The translations under genes were made by a program, and so were the position numbers. Positions 43,100 through 51,565 of a stretch of 64,000 bases of DNA are shown in pieces. The DNA is taken from NCBI GenBank assembly GCA_016716715.1, contig JADJVE010000005.1, positions 255,449 through 319,448 of the forward strand, read 5' to 3'. This DNA is from Acidobacteriota bacterium. GTDB taxonomy: Bacteria > Acidobacteriota > Thermoanaerobaculia > UBA5066. How positions within the stretch are numbered: the first letter of the stretch is position 1; every line of letters starts with the position of its first letter. The notes beneath the pieces are model-generated. The model was not told the DNA's origin. It saw nothing but the letters and a program-made list of their open reading frames with translations, and searched no databases.

Positions 43100-44974
43100 G
43101 TGGATTACAGGACTCCGGGCGCGGGCCTCCTCCTGGCCGTGCTCTCCATCCTGCATGCCCCGGCGGCGACCGTTGACGAGACGAAGAACGTCCTCGTCCT
43201 CTTCTCGAATGCCCGCCTCCTCCCGGCCAACGTCGAGGCCGAGCGGGCACTACGCGAGACTCTCGCGAAATCGAAAGACCGGCCCGTGGAGGTCCACGCC
43301 GAGTTTCTCGAAGCGCCCTACTTCAGCGGCGACCGCTACATCGCCACGATCGTCACCTCCCTTCGCGAAAAGTACGCCACCGAGGCGCCGGACGTGATCG
43401 TCGCCGCGGGCGAGGAGGCGCTCGGCTTTCTCCTTCGCAATCGCGCGGCGCTCTTTCCGCACGCCCCACTCGTCCACATGGCCGTCTCCCGATCGAATTT
43501 CGGGTCGTTGCCCCCGCTCACTCCGGACGTCGTCGGCGTTCCCGTCGCGTACGACTTTTCCGGGACGATCGAACAGGCGCTGAAGTGGCATCCAAATGCC
43601 CGGCGCCTCGTCGTCGTGACGGGCGCTTCGTCGCAGGACCGCGAGTTCGAGCGGCGGCTGAGGGCCGAGGTTCCCCGCTTCGAAGGCCGTGCGGCAGTCG
43701 AATTTCTCTCCGCCCTGCCGACGCGAGCGGTCCTCGAGCGCCTCGGGAAGCTCGGAGACGACTCCGTCGTCTTCACGACCGGCTACTTCCAGGACGGCGA
43801 GGGCCGCGCCTCCACCCCGCGCGATTCCGCCACGATGATGGCCGGCGCGAGCAGAGCGCCCGTGTATGCAGCCTTCAACACGTTCCTCGGCACGGGCGTC
43901 GTCGGCGGGCGCATGGTGACCTTCGATGCCCTGGGGCGCCAGGCGGCGGAGATCGTCGCCAGGCTGCTGGGAGGCGACGCGCCTTCTTCGCTCCGTCTGG
44001 CCGAAAGCGCGCCGACAGAGGTGCATCTCGACTGGCGGCAAGCCCGCCGGTGGGGCATCGGCGAGAGCGATGTCCCCGCGGGTACCGTGTGGCACTTCCG
44101 GGAGCCGACGCTCTGGGAGGAGTATCCGAACGGGGTGATCGCCGCCGCCGTGGTTTTTGTCCTCCAGGCCGGGCTGATCGCCGGGCTCCTCGCCGAGCGG
44201 CGCCGCCGCCACGTCGCCGAGAGGGCCGTGGCGGCACAGCGCTTCGAGCTCGCCCACGCCTCGCGTCTCGCGGTCGCCGGCGAGCTGACGGGCTCGATCG
44301 CGCACGAGATCAACCAGCCGCTCGGCGCGATCCTGAGCAACGCCGATGCCGCCGACCTCATTCTCGAGTCGGGCGGCGATCGTCGGGCTGAGCTGCGCGC
44401 GATCCTCGCCGACATCCGGCGGGACGACCTCAGGGCCGGCGAGGTGATCCGCCGGCTGCGAGCCCTGCTTTCCAAGCATGAGGTCGAGCGGCGGCCGGTC
44501 GACCTCAACGACGCGGTGCGCGAGGTGGGAGCGGCGCTCAGTGCCGAAGCGCGCCGGCGGCGGGTCGGCCTCGACGTCAGACCCGTGTCGAATGCCGTCA
44601 CGATCACCGGCGACCGGACGCAGATCCAGCAGGTGCTCATCAACCTCGTGCTCAACGCCATGGACGCCGTGGACGAGATGCCCGAAGACCGGCGGGTGGT
44701 CGTCGTGTCGCTCAGGAGCGACCCGCTCCTCGTCCGGATCACCGTGCGCGACCGCGGCCCGGGAATCGCGCCCGAGCATCTCCCGAAGCTCTTCGAGTCG
44801 TTTTTCAGCACGAAACGCAAGGGCATGGGCCTCGGCCTGTCCATTGCCCGGACGCTCGCCGAGGCGCACGGCGGGCGCATCCGCGCCGAGAACGGGCCCG
44901 GCGAAGGCGCCGTGTTCCACGTCGAGCTGCCCGCGGCCGGCGCCCCGGGCGCCTTGTCGCCGGAGGTCGCGTGA
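43100..44974 (+). CDS. Sensor histidine kinase with ABC-substrate-binding-like periplasmic domain
   Basis: About 624 residues. GTG 43100 has GGAG 9 nt upstream; GTG 43085 is the longer alternative. Signal peptide, then a periplasmic domain of ABC_sub_bind type (VLVLFSNARLLPANVEAERA, APDVIVAAGEEALGFLL), a membrane helix (AAAVVFVLQAGLIAGLLAE), a dimerisation/phosphoacceptor domain with His ~402 in SIAHEINQPLGAIL, and a HATPase (N-box, G1 VRDRGPGIA, G2 KGMGLGLSIA). The class resembles kinases that sense a small periplasmic ligand directly. It overlaps the response regulator gene (GTGA) and heads the long sulfatase run. Confidence 0.9.
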   Translation: MDYRTPGAGLLLAVLSILHAPAATVDETKNVLVLFSNARLLPANVEAERALRETLAKSKDRPVEVHAEFLEAPYFSGDRYIATIVTSLREKYATEAPDVIVAAGEEALGFLLRNRAALFPHAPLVHMAVSRSNFGSLPPLTPDVVGVPVAYDFSGTIEQALKWHPNARRLVVVTGASSQDREFERRLRAEVPRFEGRAAVEFLSALPTRAVLERLGKLGDDSVVFTTGYFQDGEGRASTPRDSATMMAGASRAPVYAAFNTFLGTGVVGGRMVTFDALGRQAAEIVARLLGGDAPSSLRLAESAPTEVHLDWRQARRWGIGESDVPAGTVWHFREPTLWEEYPNGVIAAAVVFVLQAGLIAGLLAERRRRHVAERAVAAQRFELAHASRLAVAGELTGSIAHEINQPLGAILSNADAADLILESGGDRRAELRAILADIRRDDLRAGEVIRRLRALLSKHEVERRPVDLNDAVREVGAALSAEARRRRVGLDVRPVSNAVTITGDRTQIQQVLINLVLNAMDAVDEMPEDRRVVVVSLRSDPLLVRITVRDRGPGIAPEHLPKLFESFFSTKRKGMGLGLSIARTLAEAHGGRIRAENGPGEGAVFHVELPAAGAPGALSPEVA

Positions 44975-45588
44975 ACGGCGCCCCCCTGATACACGTGGTC
45001 GACGACGACGACTCGCTCCGCACGGCGCTGCTGCGGCTGCTCGCCGCAGCCGGCTTCGAGGCGCGCGGCTACGCGTCGACCGGCGCCTTCCTGATGGACC
45101 CGCCGCCGGATCGGCCCGGCTGCGTGTTGCTCGACATCCGCATGCCGGGGCCGTCAGGCCTCGATCTCCAGGCGGCGCTTCAGCGCCAGGGCATCGCTCT
45201 GCCCGTGATCTTCCTGACGGGCCACGCCGACGTTTCCTCCAGCGTGCGCGCGATGAAGGCCGGCGCCGTGGATTTCCTCACGAAGCCCGTGCGGCGTGAG
45301 GTCCTGCTCGAGGCGCTCGGGCGCGCGCTCGAGCGCGACGCCGGGCAGAGAGCGGCGCGCGGCGAGATCGCACGCCTGCGCGCGCTCTTCGACGCGCTGA
45401 CGCCCCGCGAGCGCGAGGTCTTCGAGCGCGTCGTAGCCGGTAAGCTCAACAAGCAGATCGCGGCCGAGCTCGGCGTTGCAGAGCGCACGGTGAAGGCCGA
45501 ACGCGCGCAGGTCATGGTCAAGCTGGGGGCGGGCTCCGCGGCGGAGCTCGGCCGGCTCGCCGAGCGGCTGCGGCAGATCTCCCCCTAG
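44971..45588 (+). CDS. NarL/FixJ-type response regulator
   Basis: 205 residues. Receiver domain with the acidic pocket VVDDDDS (~9-15), phosphoacceptor Asp55 in VLLDIRMPG, conserved Thr/Lys in FLTGHA and FLTKPV. A LuxR-type HTH follows: LTPREREVFERVVAGKLNKQ, AAELGVAERTVKAERAQVM. It overlaps the kinase gene (GTGA), making a cognate pair. Repeats at 45614-45644 are candidate binding sites. Likely target genes are the downstream envelope and sulfatase genes, by position only. Confidence 0.92.
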   Translation: MNGAPLIHVVDDDDSLRTALLRLLAAAGFEARGYASTGAFLMDPPPDRPGCVLLDIRMPGPSGLDLQAALQRQGIALPVIFLTGHADVSSSVRAMKAGAVDFLTKPVRREVLLEALGRALERDAGQRAARGEIARLRALFDALTPREREVFERVVAGKLNKQIAAELGVAERTVKAERAQVMVKLGAGSAAELGRLAERLRQISP

Positions 45589-45613
45589 CGGACCGCCCCG
45601 GCGTCCGGGTCGC

Positions 45614-45644
45614 GCTGCCCTTTGGGGCAGAACGGCTGCCCTTT
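45614..45644. promoter_or_regulatory. Direct and inverted repeats downstream of the response regulator gene
   Basis: GCTGCCCTTT occurs at 45614-45623 and again at 45635-45644, exactly 21 nt (two helical turns) apart. The first copy also forms a perfect inverted repeat CTGCCC-TTTG-GGGCAG (45615-45630). Two dimers on one DNA face would fit this geometry. It lies in the 117-nt gap before the lone receiver gene. Confidence 0.45.
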
Positions 45645-45705
45645 CTCTCCGTGGCGGCAGCGGCTGCCTGCCCGATGCTGTCTTCATGAGAATCAGGTCC
45701 CACTC

Positions 45706-46125
45706 GTGACCGCAGCCGCAGGCGCGTCGATTTCGTCCGAACGGGCGGCGATCGAAGGGCCGAAAGTGCTCGTGGTGGAGGACGACGACAGCATGCGTGA
45801 GGCCGTCACGCGCCTTCTCGCCGCCGCGGGCTTCGAGCCCACGACTTACGCCTCTGCCGAGGCGCTCCTCGCCGCCGGCGCCGGCGAGGGCGCGGTGTGC
45901 GTCGTGAGCGACCTGAGGCTGCCCGTGATGTCGGGCCTCGACATGCTGGCTGAGCTGCGCGCACGCGGCGCTACCGTCCCGCTCGTCCTCATCACGGGGC
46001 ACGACGCGCCGGGTCTGCGCGAGGACGCGATGCGGCGCGGCGCGGCGGCCTATCTCGCGAAGCCGTTTCCGGGAACCACGTTGTTGAAAGCCGTTCAGGC
46101 CGCGATCGCGCGCCGGAACGCATGA
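45706..46125 (+). CDS. Stand-alone response-regulator receiver domain
   Basis: 139 residues: a Ser/Ala-rich start, then a complete receiver domain (VLVVEDDDSMREAVTRLLAA, Asp69 in VVSDLRLPVMSG, LITGHD, AYLAKPFPG). No output domain. The start is chosen at GTG 45706 because the upstream open frame (to 45622) overlaps regulatory repeats and lacks conservation-like sequence. Such single-domain receivers act as phosphate sinks or adaptors; a role in modulating the adjacent kinase-regulator pair is likely. Confidence 0.85.
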   Translation: MTAAAGASISSERAAIEGPKVLVVEDDDSMREAVTRLLAAAGFEPTTYASAEALLAAGAGEGAVCVVSDLRLPVMSGLDMLAELRARGATVPLVLITGHDAPGLREDAMRRGAAAYLAKPFPGTTLLKAVQAAIARRNA

Positions 46126-46160
46126 CGTCCATCGAAAGAGAAGGAAAGAGGAGAACGGAC

Positions 46161-46694
46161 ATGAAGCTCAGCCGATTTGCAACCCTCGTCCTCGCGGTCA
46201 CCGCTGTTGCGTGCTCGACCCTCGAAGTCAACACCGACTACGCCCCGGGCACCGATTTCTCGAAGTACAAGACCTTCACGCTCAAGGCTGGTACAGCCCC
46301 CAGGAACCCGATCGCTGCCGAACGCTTCGCACAATCCCTCGGGAGCGCCCTCGCGGCCCGCGGGCTCAGGCAGGTCCCGGACGGGGGCGACCTGATCGTT
46401 GTCACCCACTTCAGCCTCGGGAAGGACACCCAGCTCAACACCTACGGATACGGTGGCTGGGGCGGCGGCTGGCGCTACGGCGGAATGGGCGGCATGCAGA
46501 CCACGACGGTTCAGGAAATTCCGACGGGCACCGTCGTCATCGACCTCGTCGACGCGAGCGCGAAGACGGCCGTCTGGCGCGGCATCGCGAAGGACCAGAT
46601 TTCGACGTCGGCGACCCCCGAAGAGCGCCAGCAGAAGGCCGACCTGGTCGCCCAGAAGCTCTTCGAGAACTACCCGCCGCAGGCGAAGAAGTAG
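46161..46694 (+). CDS. DUF4136-family lipoprotein
   Basis: 177 residues. AGAGGAG lies 8 nt before the ATG. Lipobox VTAVAC gives a mature lipid-anchored protein. NTDYAPGTDFSKYKTFTL, then the central GGWGGGWRYGGMGG and QEIPTGTVVIDLVDASAKT-like strands are typical of DUF4136, a periplasmic family of unknown role, often in envelope-stress loci. It starts the plus-strand run of exported proteins after the two-component genes. The final KLFENYPP is the usual end of the domain. Confidence 0.85.
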   Translation: MKLSRFATLVLAVTAVACSTLEVNTDYAPGTDFSKYKTFTLKAGTAPRNPIAAERFAQSLGSALAARGLRQVPDGGDLIVVTHFSLGKDTQLNTYGYGGWGGGWRYGGMGGMQTTTVQEIPTGTVVIDLVDASAKTAVWRGIAKDQISTSATPEERQQKADLVAQKLFENYPPQAKK

Positions 46695-46723
46695 AAGCGA
46701 AGAAGGAAAGCAGGGAGCAGGCC

Positions 46724-47278
46724 ATGAAGAGACTCATCGCCTCCGGCGCGTTTGCTGCGCTGCTGGCCTCGGCATTCGTCGTCTCGGCGGACTGGGACCC
46801 GGAGAAGGAATCGAAGGAGATGGCGGCGGTCGACCAGACCGTCAAGGCGTTCAAGGCCGACAACCCGAAGATGCAGATCTACTTCGACAAGGCGGCCGGC
46901 TATGCCGTCTTCCCCACGATCGGCAAGGCCGCTTTCGTGTTCGGGGGCTCGCACGGCAAGGGGAAGGTGTTCGAGCAGGGCAAGCTCGCCGGCAACGCCT
47001 CGTTGTCGAAGGCGAGCTTCGGCCTCCAGGCCGGCGCCGAGTCCTACAGCATGATCGTGTTCTTCGAGAAGAAGGAAACGCTGGACACGCTCAAGGCGGG
47101 GAAGTTCGGCTTCGCGGCCGGCGCCTCGGTAACCGCGCTCGACAAGGGCAGTCAGGCCCAGGCGGTCTGGGACAAGGGCGTCGCCGTCTTCACGCACAAC
47201 AAGGGCGGCCTGATGGCGTCCGCGGCCATCGGCGGGCAGAAGTTCGAGTTCACTCCGACCGAGGCGGCGAAGAAGTGA
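46724..47278 (+). CDS. Exported SYLF/YSC84-domain lipid-binding protein
   Basis: 184 residues with a signal peptide (MKRLIASGAFAALLASAFVV). SYLF-type domain: YFDKAAGYAVFPTIGKAAF, VFGGSHGKGKVFEQGKL, SKASFGLQAGAESYSMIVFF and FGFAAGASVTALDKG. The domain binds phosphoinositide-like or other lipids in eukaryotes; bacterial versions are periplasmic or outer-membrane proteins of unclear function. Same orientation and 29 nt from the DUF4136 gene. Confidence 0.88.
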   Translation: MKRLIASGAFAALLASAFVVSADWDPEKESKEMAAVDQTVKAFKADNPKMQIYFDKAAGYAVFPTIGKAAFVFGGSHGKGKVFEQGKLAGNASLSKASFGLQAGAESYSMIVFFEKKETLDTLKAGKFGFAAGASVTALDKGSQAQAVWDKGVAVFTHNKGGLMASAAIGGQKFEFTPTEAAKK

Positions 47279-47291
47279 CGGGGAAGAACTC

Positions 47292-48035
47292 ATGAAGAGG
47301 CGTGTCTTCGCCTTCCTGCTCGCGTGTCCGTTGCTCCTCGCCCCGGCCGCGCGTGCGCAGACGAATGCCTGGAAGAACACGGCGGAGCTCTACTTCCTCG
47401 GAGCCGGGATGTCGGGCACGGTGGGCGTCGGCCCGGTGGAGACGCACTTCGCCGCGACGTTCGACCAGATCCTGAACAACCTCCAGTTCGGCGCGATGGT
47501 GAACTACCGCGGCGAGTCGAAGACCTTCGCCGTGACCGCAGACGTGATGTACACGGCCCTCGGAACGACCGTCGACGGTCCGGCCGCCGGTTTTCTCGCC
47601 GCGAAGGTGGACGCGAAGGAGTGGCTCGTCACCGCGACGGCGAATTACCGCGTCTCGCCGGTTCTCGACGTCTTCGTGGGCCTGCGGCTCACGTCGTTGA
47701 CGAACGCGCTCACGCTGACGGACACCGCGGGAAGGAGCGTTCCGGCGAGCTCACCGGAGACGTGGGTCGACCCGGTAATCGGTCTGCGCGTGAAGGCGCC
47801 GGTCGGAAAGGGCTGGTCCCTCGAGGGCTACGGCGACATCGGCGGGTTCGGCGTCGGCAGCGACTTCACGTGGATGCTCCAGGGCCGCGTGAACTGGCAG
47901 ATCTCGCGCGTCGTCCACGCCGGCCTCGGCTATCGCCTCCTCTACCAGGACTATTCGACAGGAAGCGGAATCGACACGTTCAAGTGGAATGTCACGACGC
48001 AGGGGCCGCTCCTGGCCGTTGGAGCGGGTTTCTGA
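47292..48035 (+). CDS. Outer-membrane beta-barrel protein
   Basis: 247 residues, signal peptide (MKRRVFAFLLACPLLLAPAARA). Alternating hydrophobic and polar strands with aromatic girdles (LQFGAMVNYRGESKTFAVTA, WSLEGYGDIGGFGVGSDF, WQISRVVHAGLGYRLLYQDY) and a final GPLLAVGAGF strand indicate a small OmpA/OmpW-like barrel of about 8-10 strands. GGGGAAG precedes the ATG. Ligand unknown. It lies between SYLF and the secreted paralogue. Confidence 0.82.
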   Translation: MKRRVFAFLLACPLLLAPAARAQTNAWKNTAELYFLGAGMSGTVGVGPVETHFAATFDQILNNLQFGAMVNYRGESKTFAVTADVMYTALGTTVDGPAAGFLAAKVDAKEWLVTATANYRVSPVLDVFVGLRLTSLTNALTLTDTAGRSVPASSPETWVDPVIGLRVKAPVGKGWSLEGYGDIGGFGVGSDFTWMLQGRVNWQISRVVHAGLGYRLLYQDYSTGSGIDTFKWNVTTQGPLLAVGAGF

Positions 48036-48064
48036 GTCAATCAATGAACCGAAGGAGATTCGAG

Positions 48065-48772
48065 ATGAAGGTACGTCGTTCGCTGATCGTCCCCGCCCTG
48101 GCACTCCTGGCCATGGCCGCGCCCGCCCCTCTCGCGGCGCAGGCGCAGCCCAAGGGCTCTCTCGAGGGCATGACGGCCCCGAAACCGGACGTCCCGGAGA
48201 TCTTCACGCTTGCGGGCGCCTACGTCCGCATGGCCTACAACAACGAGGGCTACGCCGTCATCGGGTACCGCATGGTCCAGGAGGAGGTCGGGAACCCGTG
48301 GGCCCTCCTTGCCGTCGGCGTCACGCTGCGCGGCAACACGAAGCCCTACACGATGCCCCGCACCGCGTTCTCGCTCCAGACCCCGGACGGCAAGACGCTT
48401 CCGCTCCCGACCCAGCAGGAGTACATGAAGGCGGACGTCCGCGCTCTCAACATGCTCGCGAGGAATTTCAACGACAACATCAATTACTTCCCGGCCGGCG
48501 CGAACCGCCCGTGTCCCATGCAGTTCTTTGCGAACGTCGACCGCCCGGGGCTCGCCTACGACTCGGTCGACCTGACCACCGAGCGCGACTGCCTTGGCCG
48601 GCTCTATTTCAACATTCCGGGCGGCATCCAGGTGGGCCAGTACTTCCTCAACGTCAAGTTCGCGAGCAGCACCATCCAGGTGCCGTTCCGGGTGTTCACC
48701 AAGGAGCAGGCGAAGGACTTCAGCAAGCAGTGGGAAGACCTCAAGAAGGCCCACGACGCGTCGTACAAGTAG
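48065..48772 (+). CDS. Secreted protein, paralogue of the one at 42330
   Basis: 235 residues, same length as its paralogue. Signal peptide MKVRRSLIVPALALLAMAAP. ATG 48065 is chosen because GAAGGAG lies ahead; ATG 48044 is an alternative. The mature part matches the 42330 protein over nearly its whole length (PKGSLEGMTAPKPDVP, RMAYNNEGYAVIGYRMVQEE, RLYFNIPGGIQVGQY). It carries the same Cys pair. The two copies flank the kinase, regulators and envelope genes on opposite strands. Binding or structural role at the surface is possible. Confidence 0.82.
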   Translation: MKVRRSLIVPALALLAMAAPAPLAAQAQPKGSLEGMTAPKPDVPEIFTLAGAYVRMAYNNEGYAVIGYRMVQEEVGNPWALLAVGVTLRGNTKPYTMPRTAFSLQTPDGKTLPLPTQQEYMKADVRALNMLARNFNDNINYFPAGANRPCPMQFFANVDRPGLAYDSVDLTTERDCLGRLYFNIPGGIQVGQYFLNVKFASSTIQVPFRVFTKEQAKDFSKQWEDLKKAHDASYK

Positions 48773-48798
48773 AACGAAAAGAAAGAGGGGCAATTGCG

Positions 48799-50439
48799 AT
48801 GAAATTGAAACCAATCACGCTGGCGCTTGCGGTCGTGCTGGGCATCCTCTGCCTGGCGCTGCCCGCGGCCGCGCAGCAGACCCAGGCCAAGCCCAACATC
48901 ATCCTCATCCTGTCCGACGATTTCGGTTACGGCGACTCGGGTCCGTACGGCGGGGGAGTCGGGCGCGGGATGCCGACGCCCAGCCTCGACCGGCTCTCGA
49001 ACGAGGGCATGACGTTCTTCTCGTTCTACGCGCAGCCGAGCTGCACGCCGGGCAGGGCCGCGGTCCAGACCGGCCGCATCCCGAACCGCAGCGGCATGAC
49101 GACCGTGGCCTTCCAGGGTCAGGGCGGCGGGCTGCCGGCGGCGGAGTGGACGCTCGCCTCCGTCCTGAAGACGGGCGGCTACCAGACGTTCTTTGCGGGC
49201 AAGTGGCACCTCGGCGAGGCCGACTACGCGATGCCGACCGCGCAGGGCTACGACGAGATGAAGTACGTCGGGATCTACCACCTCAACGCTTATACCTACG
49301 GCGACCCGACGTGGTTCCCCGACATGGACCCGAAGCTCCGGGAGATGTTCAACAAGGTGACGAAGGGCGCGCTCTCCGGCACGCCGGGGAAGACGGTCGA
49401 GGAATTCAAGGTCAACGGGCAGTACGTCAACACGCCGGAGAAGGGCGTCGTCGGAATCCCGTTCTTCGACCACTACGTCGAGAAGGCGTCGATCGAGTAC
49501 CTCGACAAGGCGGCCAAGGGCGGCAAGCCGTTCTTCATGAGCGTCAACTTCATGAAGGTGCATCAGCCCAACATGCCGCACCCCGACTTCGAGCACAAAT
49601 CGATGTCGAAGTCCAAGTACGCCGATTCCGTCGTCGAGAACGACACGCGCATCGGCAGGATCCTCGACAAGGTGCGCGCTCTCGGCCTCGACAAGAACAC
49701 GTACATCTTCTGGACCACGGACAACGGCGCGTGGCAAGACGTCTATCCGGATGCCGGCTATACGCCGTTCCGCGGGACCAAAGGCACCGTGCGTGAGGGT
49801 GGCAACCGCGTCCCGTCGATCGCCTGGGGTCCGAAGATCAAGGCCGGCACGAAGAACCACGACATCCTCGGCGGCCTGGACTACATGGCGACGTTCGCAT
49901 CCCTCGCCGGCGTGAAGCTCCCGGAGAACGACCGCGAGGGCAAGCCGATCATCTTCGACAGCTACGACATGTCGCCGGTCCTCTTCGGCACGGGCAAGTC
50001 GGCGCGCGAAAACTGGTTCTACTTCACCGAGAACGAGCTGACCCCCGGGGCCGCCCGCGTCGGCAACTACAAGGCCGTGTTCAACCTGCGCGGCGACAAC
50101 GGGCAGCCGACGGGCGGCCTGGCGGTCGACACGAACCTCGGCTGGAAGGGCGCGACGAAGTACGTCGCCGTCGTTCCGCAGGTGTTCGACATCTGGGCCG
50201 ACCCGCAGGAGCGCTACGACCTCTTCATGAACAACTTCACGGAGCGGACCTGGACGATGGTCACCATCAGCGAGGCCATCGGCGGACTCATGAAGACGTA
50301 CATGAAGTACCCGCCCCGCAAGCTGCAGAGCATGGGCTACGACGGCCCGGTCGAGCTCTCCAAGTATCAGAAGTTCCAGTACGTCCGGGAAGAGCTCATG
50401 AAGGAAGGCGTTTCCATCGCGCTTCCCACGGGCAACTAG
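48799..50439 (+). CDS. Secreted arylsulfatase (CxPxR type)
   Basis: 546 residues; GAGGGG precedes the ATG. Signal peptide ending PAAAQQ. Alkaline-phosphatase-superfamily sulfatase with metal-binding ILILSDDFGYGDSG (Asp40, Asp41), the formylglycine motif Cys82-Thr-Pro-Gly-Arg, AGKWHLGEADYAMPTAQGYD and late metal site TTDNGAWQD. Cys82 must be converted to formylglycine for activity; no FGE or anSME gene is in the window. Probably hydrolyses sulfate esters outside the cytoplasm. An intrinsic-like hairpin follows. Confidence 0.9.
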   Translation: MKLKPITLALAVVLGILCLALPAAAQQTQAKPNIILILSDDFGYGDSGPYGGGVGRGMPTPSLDRLSNEGMTFFSFYAQPSCTPGRAAVQTGRIPNRSGMTTVAFQGQGGGLPAAEWTLASVLKTGGYQTFFAGKWHLGEADYAMPTAQGYDEMKYVGIYHLNAYTYGDPTWFPDMDPKLREMFNKVTKGALSGTPGKTVEEFKVNGQYVNTPEKGVVGIPFFDHYVEKASIEYLDKAAKGGKPFFMSVNFMKVHQPNMPHPDFEHKSMSKSKYADSVVENDTRIGRILDKVRALGLDKNTYIFWTTDNGAWQDVYPDAGYTPFRGTKGTVREGGNRVPSIAWGPKIKAGTKNHDILGGLDYMATFASLAGVKLPENDREGKPIIFDSYDMSPVLFGTGKSARENWFYFTENELTPGAARVGNYKAVFNLRGDNGQPTGGLAVDTNLGWKGATKYVAVVPQVFDIWADPQERYDLFMNNFTERTWTMVTISEAIGGLMKTYMKYPPRKLQSMGYDGPVELSKYQKFQYVREELMKEGVSIALPTGN

Positions 50440-50454
50440 CATTTAGTTTCCGAG

Positions 50455-50487
50455 GCGGGCGCCGGTCCGGAAGGGGCCGGCGCCCGC
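50455..50487 (+). terminator. Hairpin between sulfatase and HAD genes
   Basis: GCGGGCGCCGG (50455-50465) pairs perfectly with CCGGCGCCCGC (50477-50487) around an 11-nt loop. The following TTCCCGC has too few Ts for a strong terminator, so it may be a weak terminator or an mRNA-stabilising hairpin. Confidence 0.5.
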
Positions 50488-50517
50488 TTCCCGCATTCGA
50501 GGAGACGGGAGATTGCG

Positions 50518-51531
50518 ATGAGAACCAAAAGAGCTATTAGCGCCGCCCGCGGCGCCGCCAGTACGGTCCTCTGCGCGCTGCTGTTCGTCAGCGCCCGCGG
50601 CTATGCCCAGAACGATCCCCTCCCGTCGTGGAACGACGGGGCGACGAAGAAGGCCATCGTCGCTTTCGTGAAGGCGACGACCGACAAGGCGAGCCCGACT
50701 TTCGTGCCACCCTCCGAGCGCATCGCCACGTTCGACAACGACGGCACGCTGTGGGCCGAACAGCCGATGTACTTCCAGCTCTTCTTCGCGCTCGAGCGCG
50801 TGAAGGCCATGGCGCCGCAGCACCCCGAATGGAAGACCCAGGAGCCGTTCGCATCGCTTCTGAAGGGCGACGTGAAAGGCGCACTCGCGGGCGGCGAGCC
50901 CGCCATCGGGGCGATCATCATGGCGACGCACGCCGGGATGACGCCCGCTGCGTTCGACGCGCTCGTCCTCGAGTGGGCCGCGAAGGCGAAGCACCCGAAG
51001 GGGCACCTCTTCACCGAGATGGTCTACCAGCCGATGCTCGAGCTGCTCGCCTACCTGAGGGCGAACGGATTCAAGACGTTCATCGTCTCGGGCGGCGGCA
51101 TCGACTTCATGCGGCCATGGACTGAGAAGGTGTACGGCATTCCACCGGAGCAGGTCGTCGGCAGCAGCATCAAGACGAAGTTCGAGATGCAGGACGGCAA
51201 GCCGGTCCTCATGCGCCTGCCCGAGCTGAACTTCATCGACGACAAGGACGGCAAGCCCGTCGGCATCCAGCAGCACATCGGCCGCCGCCCGATCGCGGCC
51301 TTCGGCAACTCGGACGGCGACCAGCAGATGCTCGAATGGACGACGGCCGGGAGCGGCGCGCGGTTCGCCCTGCTCGTCCATCACACCGACGCCGAGCGTG
51401 AATGGGCTTACGACCGGAAGTCCTCGATCGGGCATCTCGACAAGGCGCTCGACGAAGCGCTCGCGAAGGGCTGGACAGTCGTGGACATGAAGAAGGACTG
51501 GAAAGTCATTTTCCCGTTCGAGAAGAAGTAG
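50518..51531 (+). CDS. Exported HAD-family phosphatase
   Basis: 337 residues with a signal peptide (TVLCALLFVSARGYAQ). HAD motif I TFDNDGTLW (Asp73, Asp75), motif II FIVSGGGIDF, motif III/IV AFGNSDGDQQML. The length and cap arrangement resemble phosphoserine/phosphoglycolate-phosphatase-like HADs, but export to the periplasm is unusual for that group. GGAGACGGGAGATT precedes the ATG. Lying between a sulfatase and a large surface protein, it may remove phosphate from the same surface polymer. Confidence 0.85.
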   Translation: MRTKRAISAARGAASTVLCALLFVSARGYAQNDPLPSWNDGATKKAIVAFVKATTDKASPTFVPPSERIATFDNDGTLWAEQPMYFQLFFALERVKAMAPQHPEWKTQEPFASLLKGDVKGALAGGEPAIGAIIMATHAGMTPAAFDALVLEWAAKAKHPKGHLFTEMVYQPMLELLAYLRANGFKTFIVSGGGIDFMRPWTEKVYGIPPEQVVGSSIKTKFEMQDGKPVLMRLPELNFIDDKDGKPVGIQQHIGRRPIAAFGNSDGDQQMLEWTTAGSGARFALLVHHTDAEREWAYDRKSSIGHLDKALDEALAKGWTVVDMKKDWKVIFPFEKK

Positions 51532-51565
51532 AGAACACGGCGGGAACGCTGGCAGGAGCCTCACC

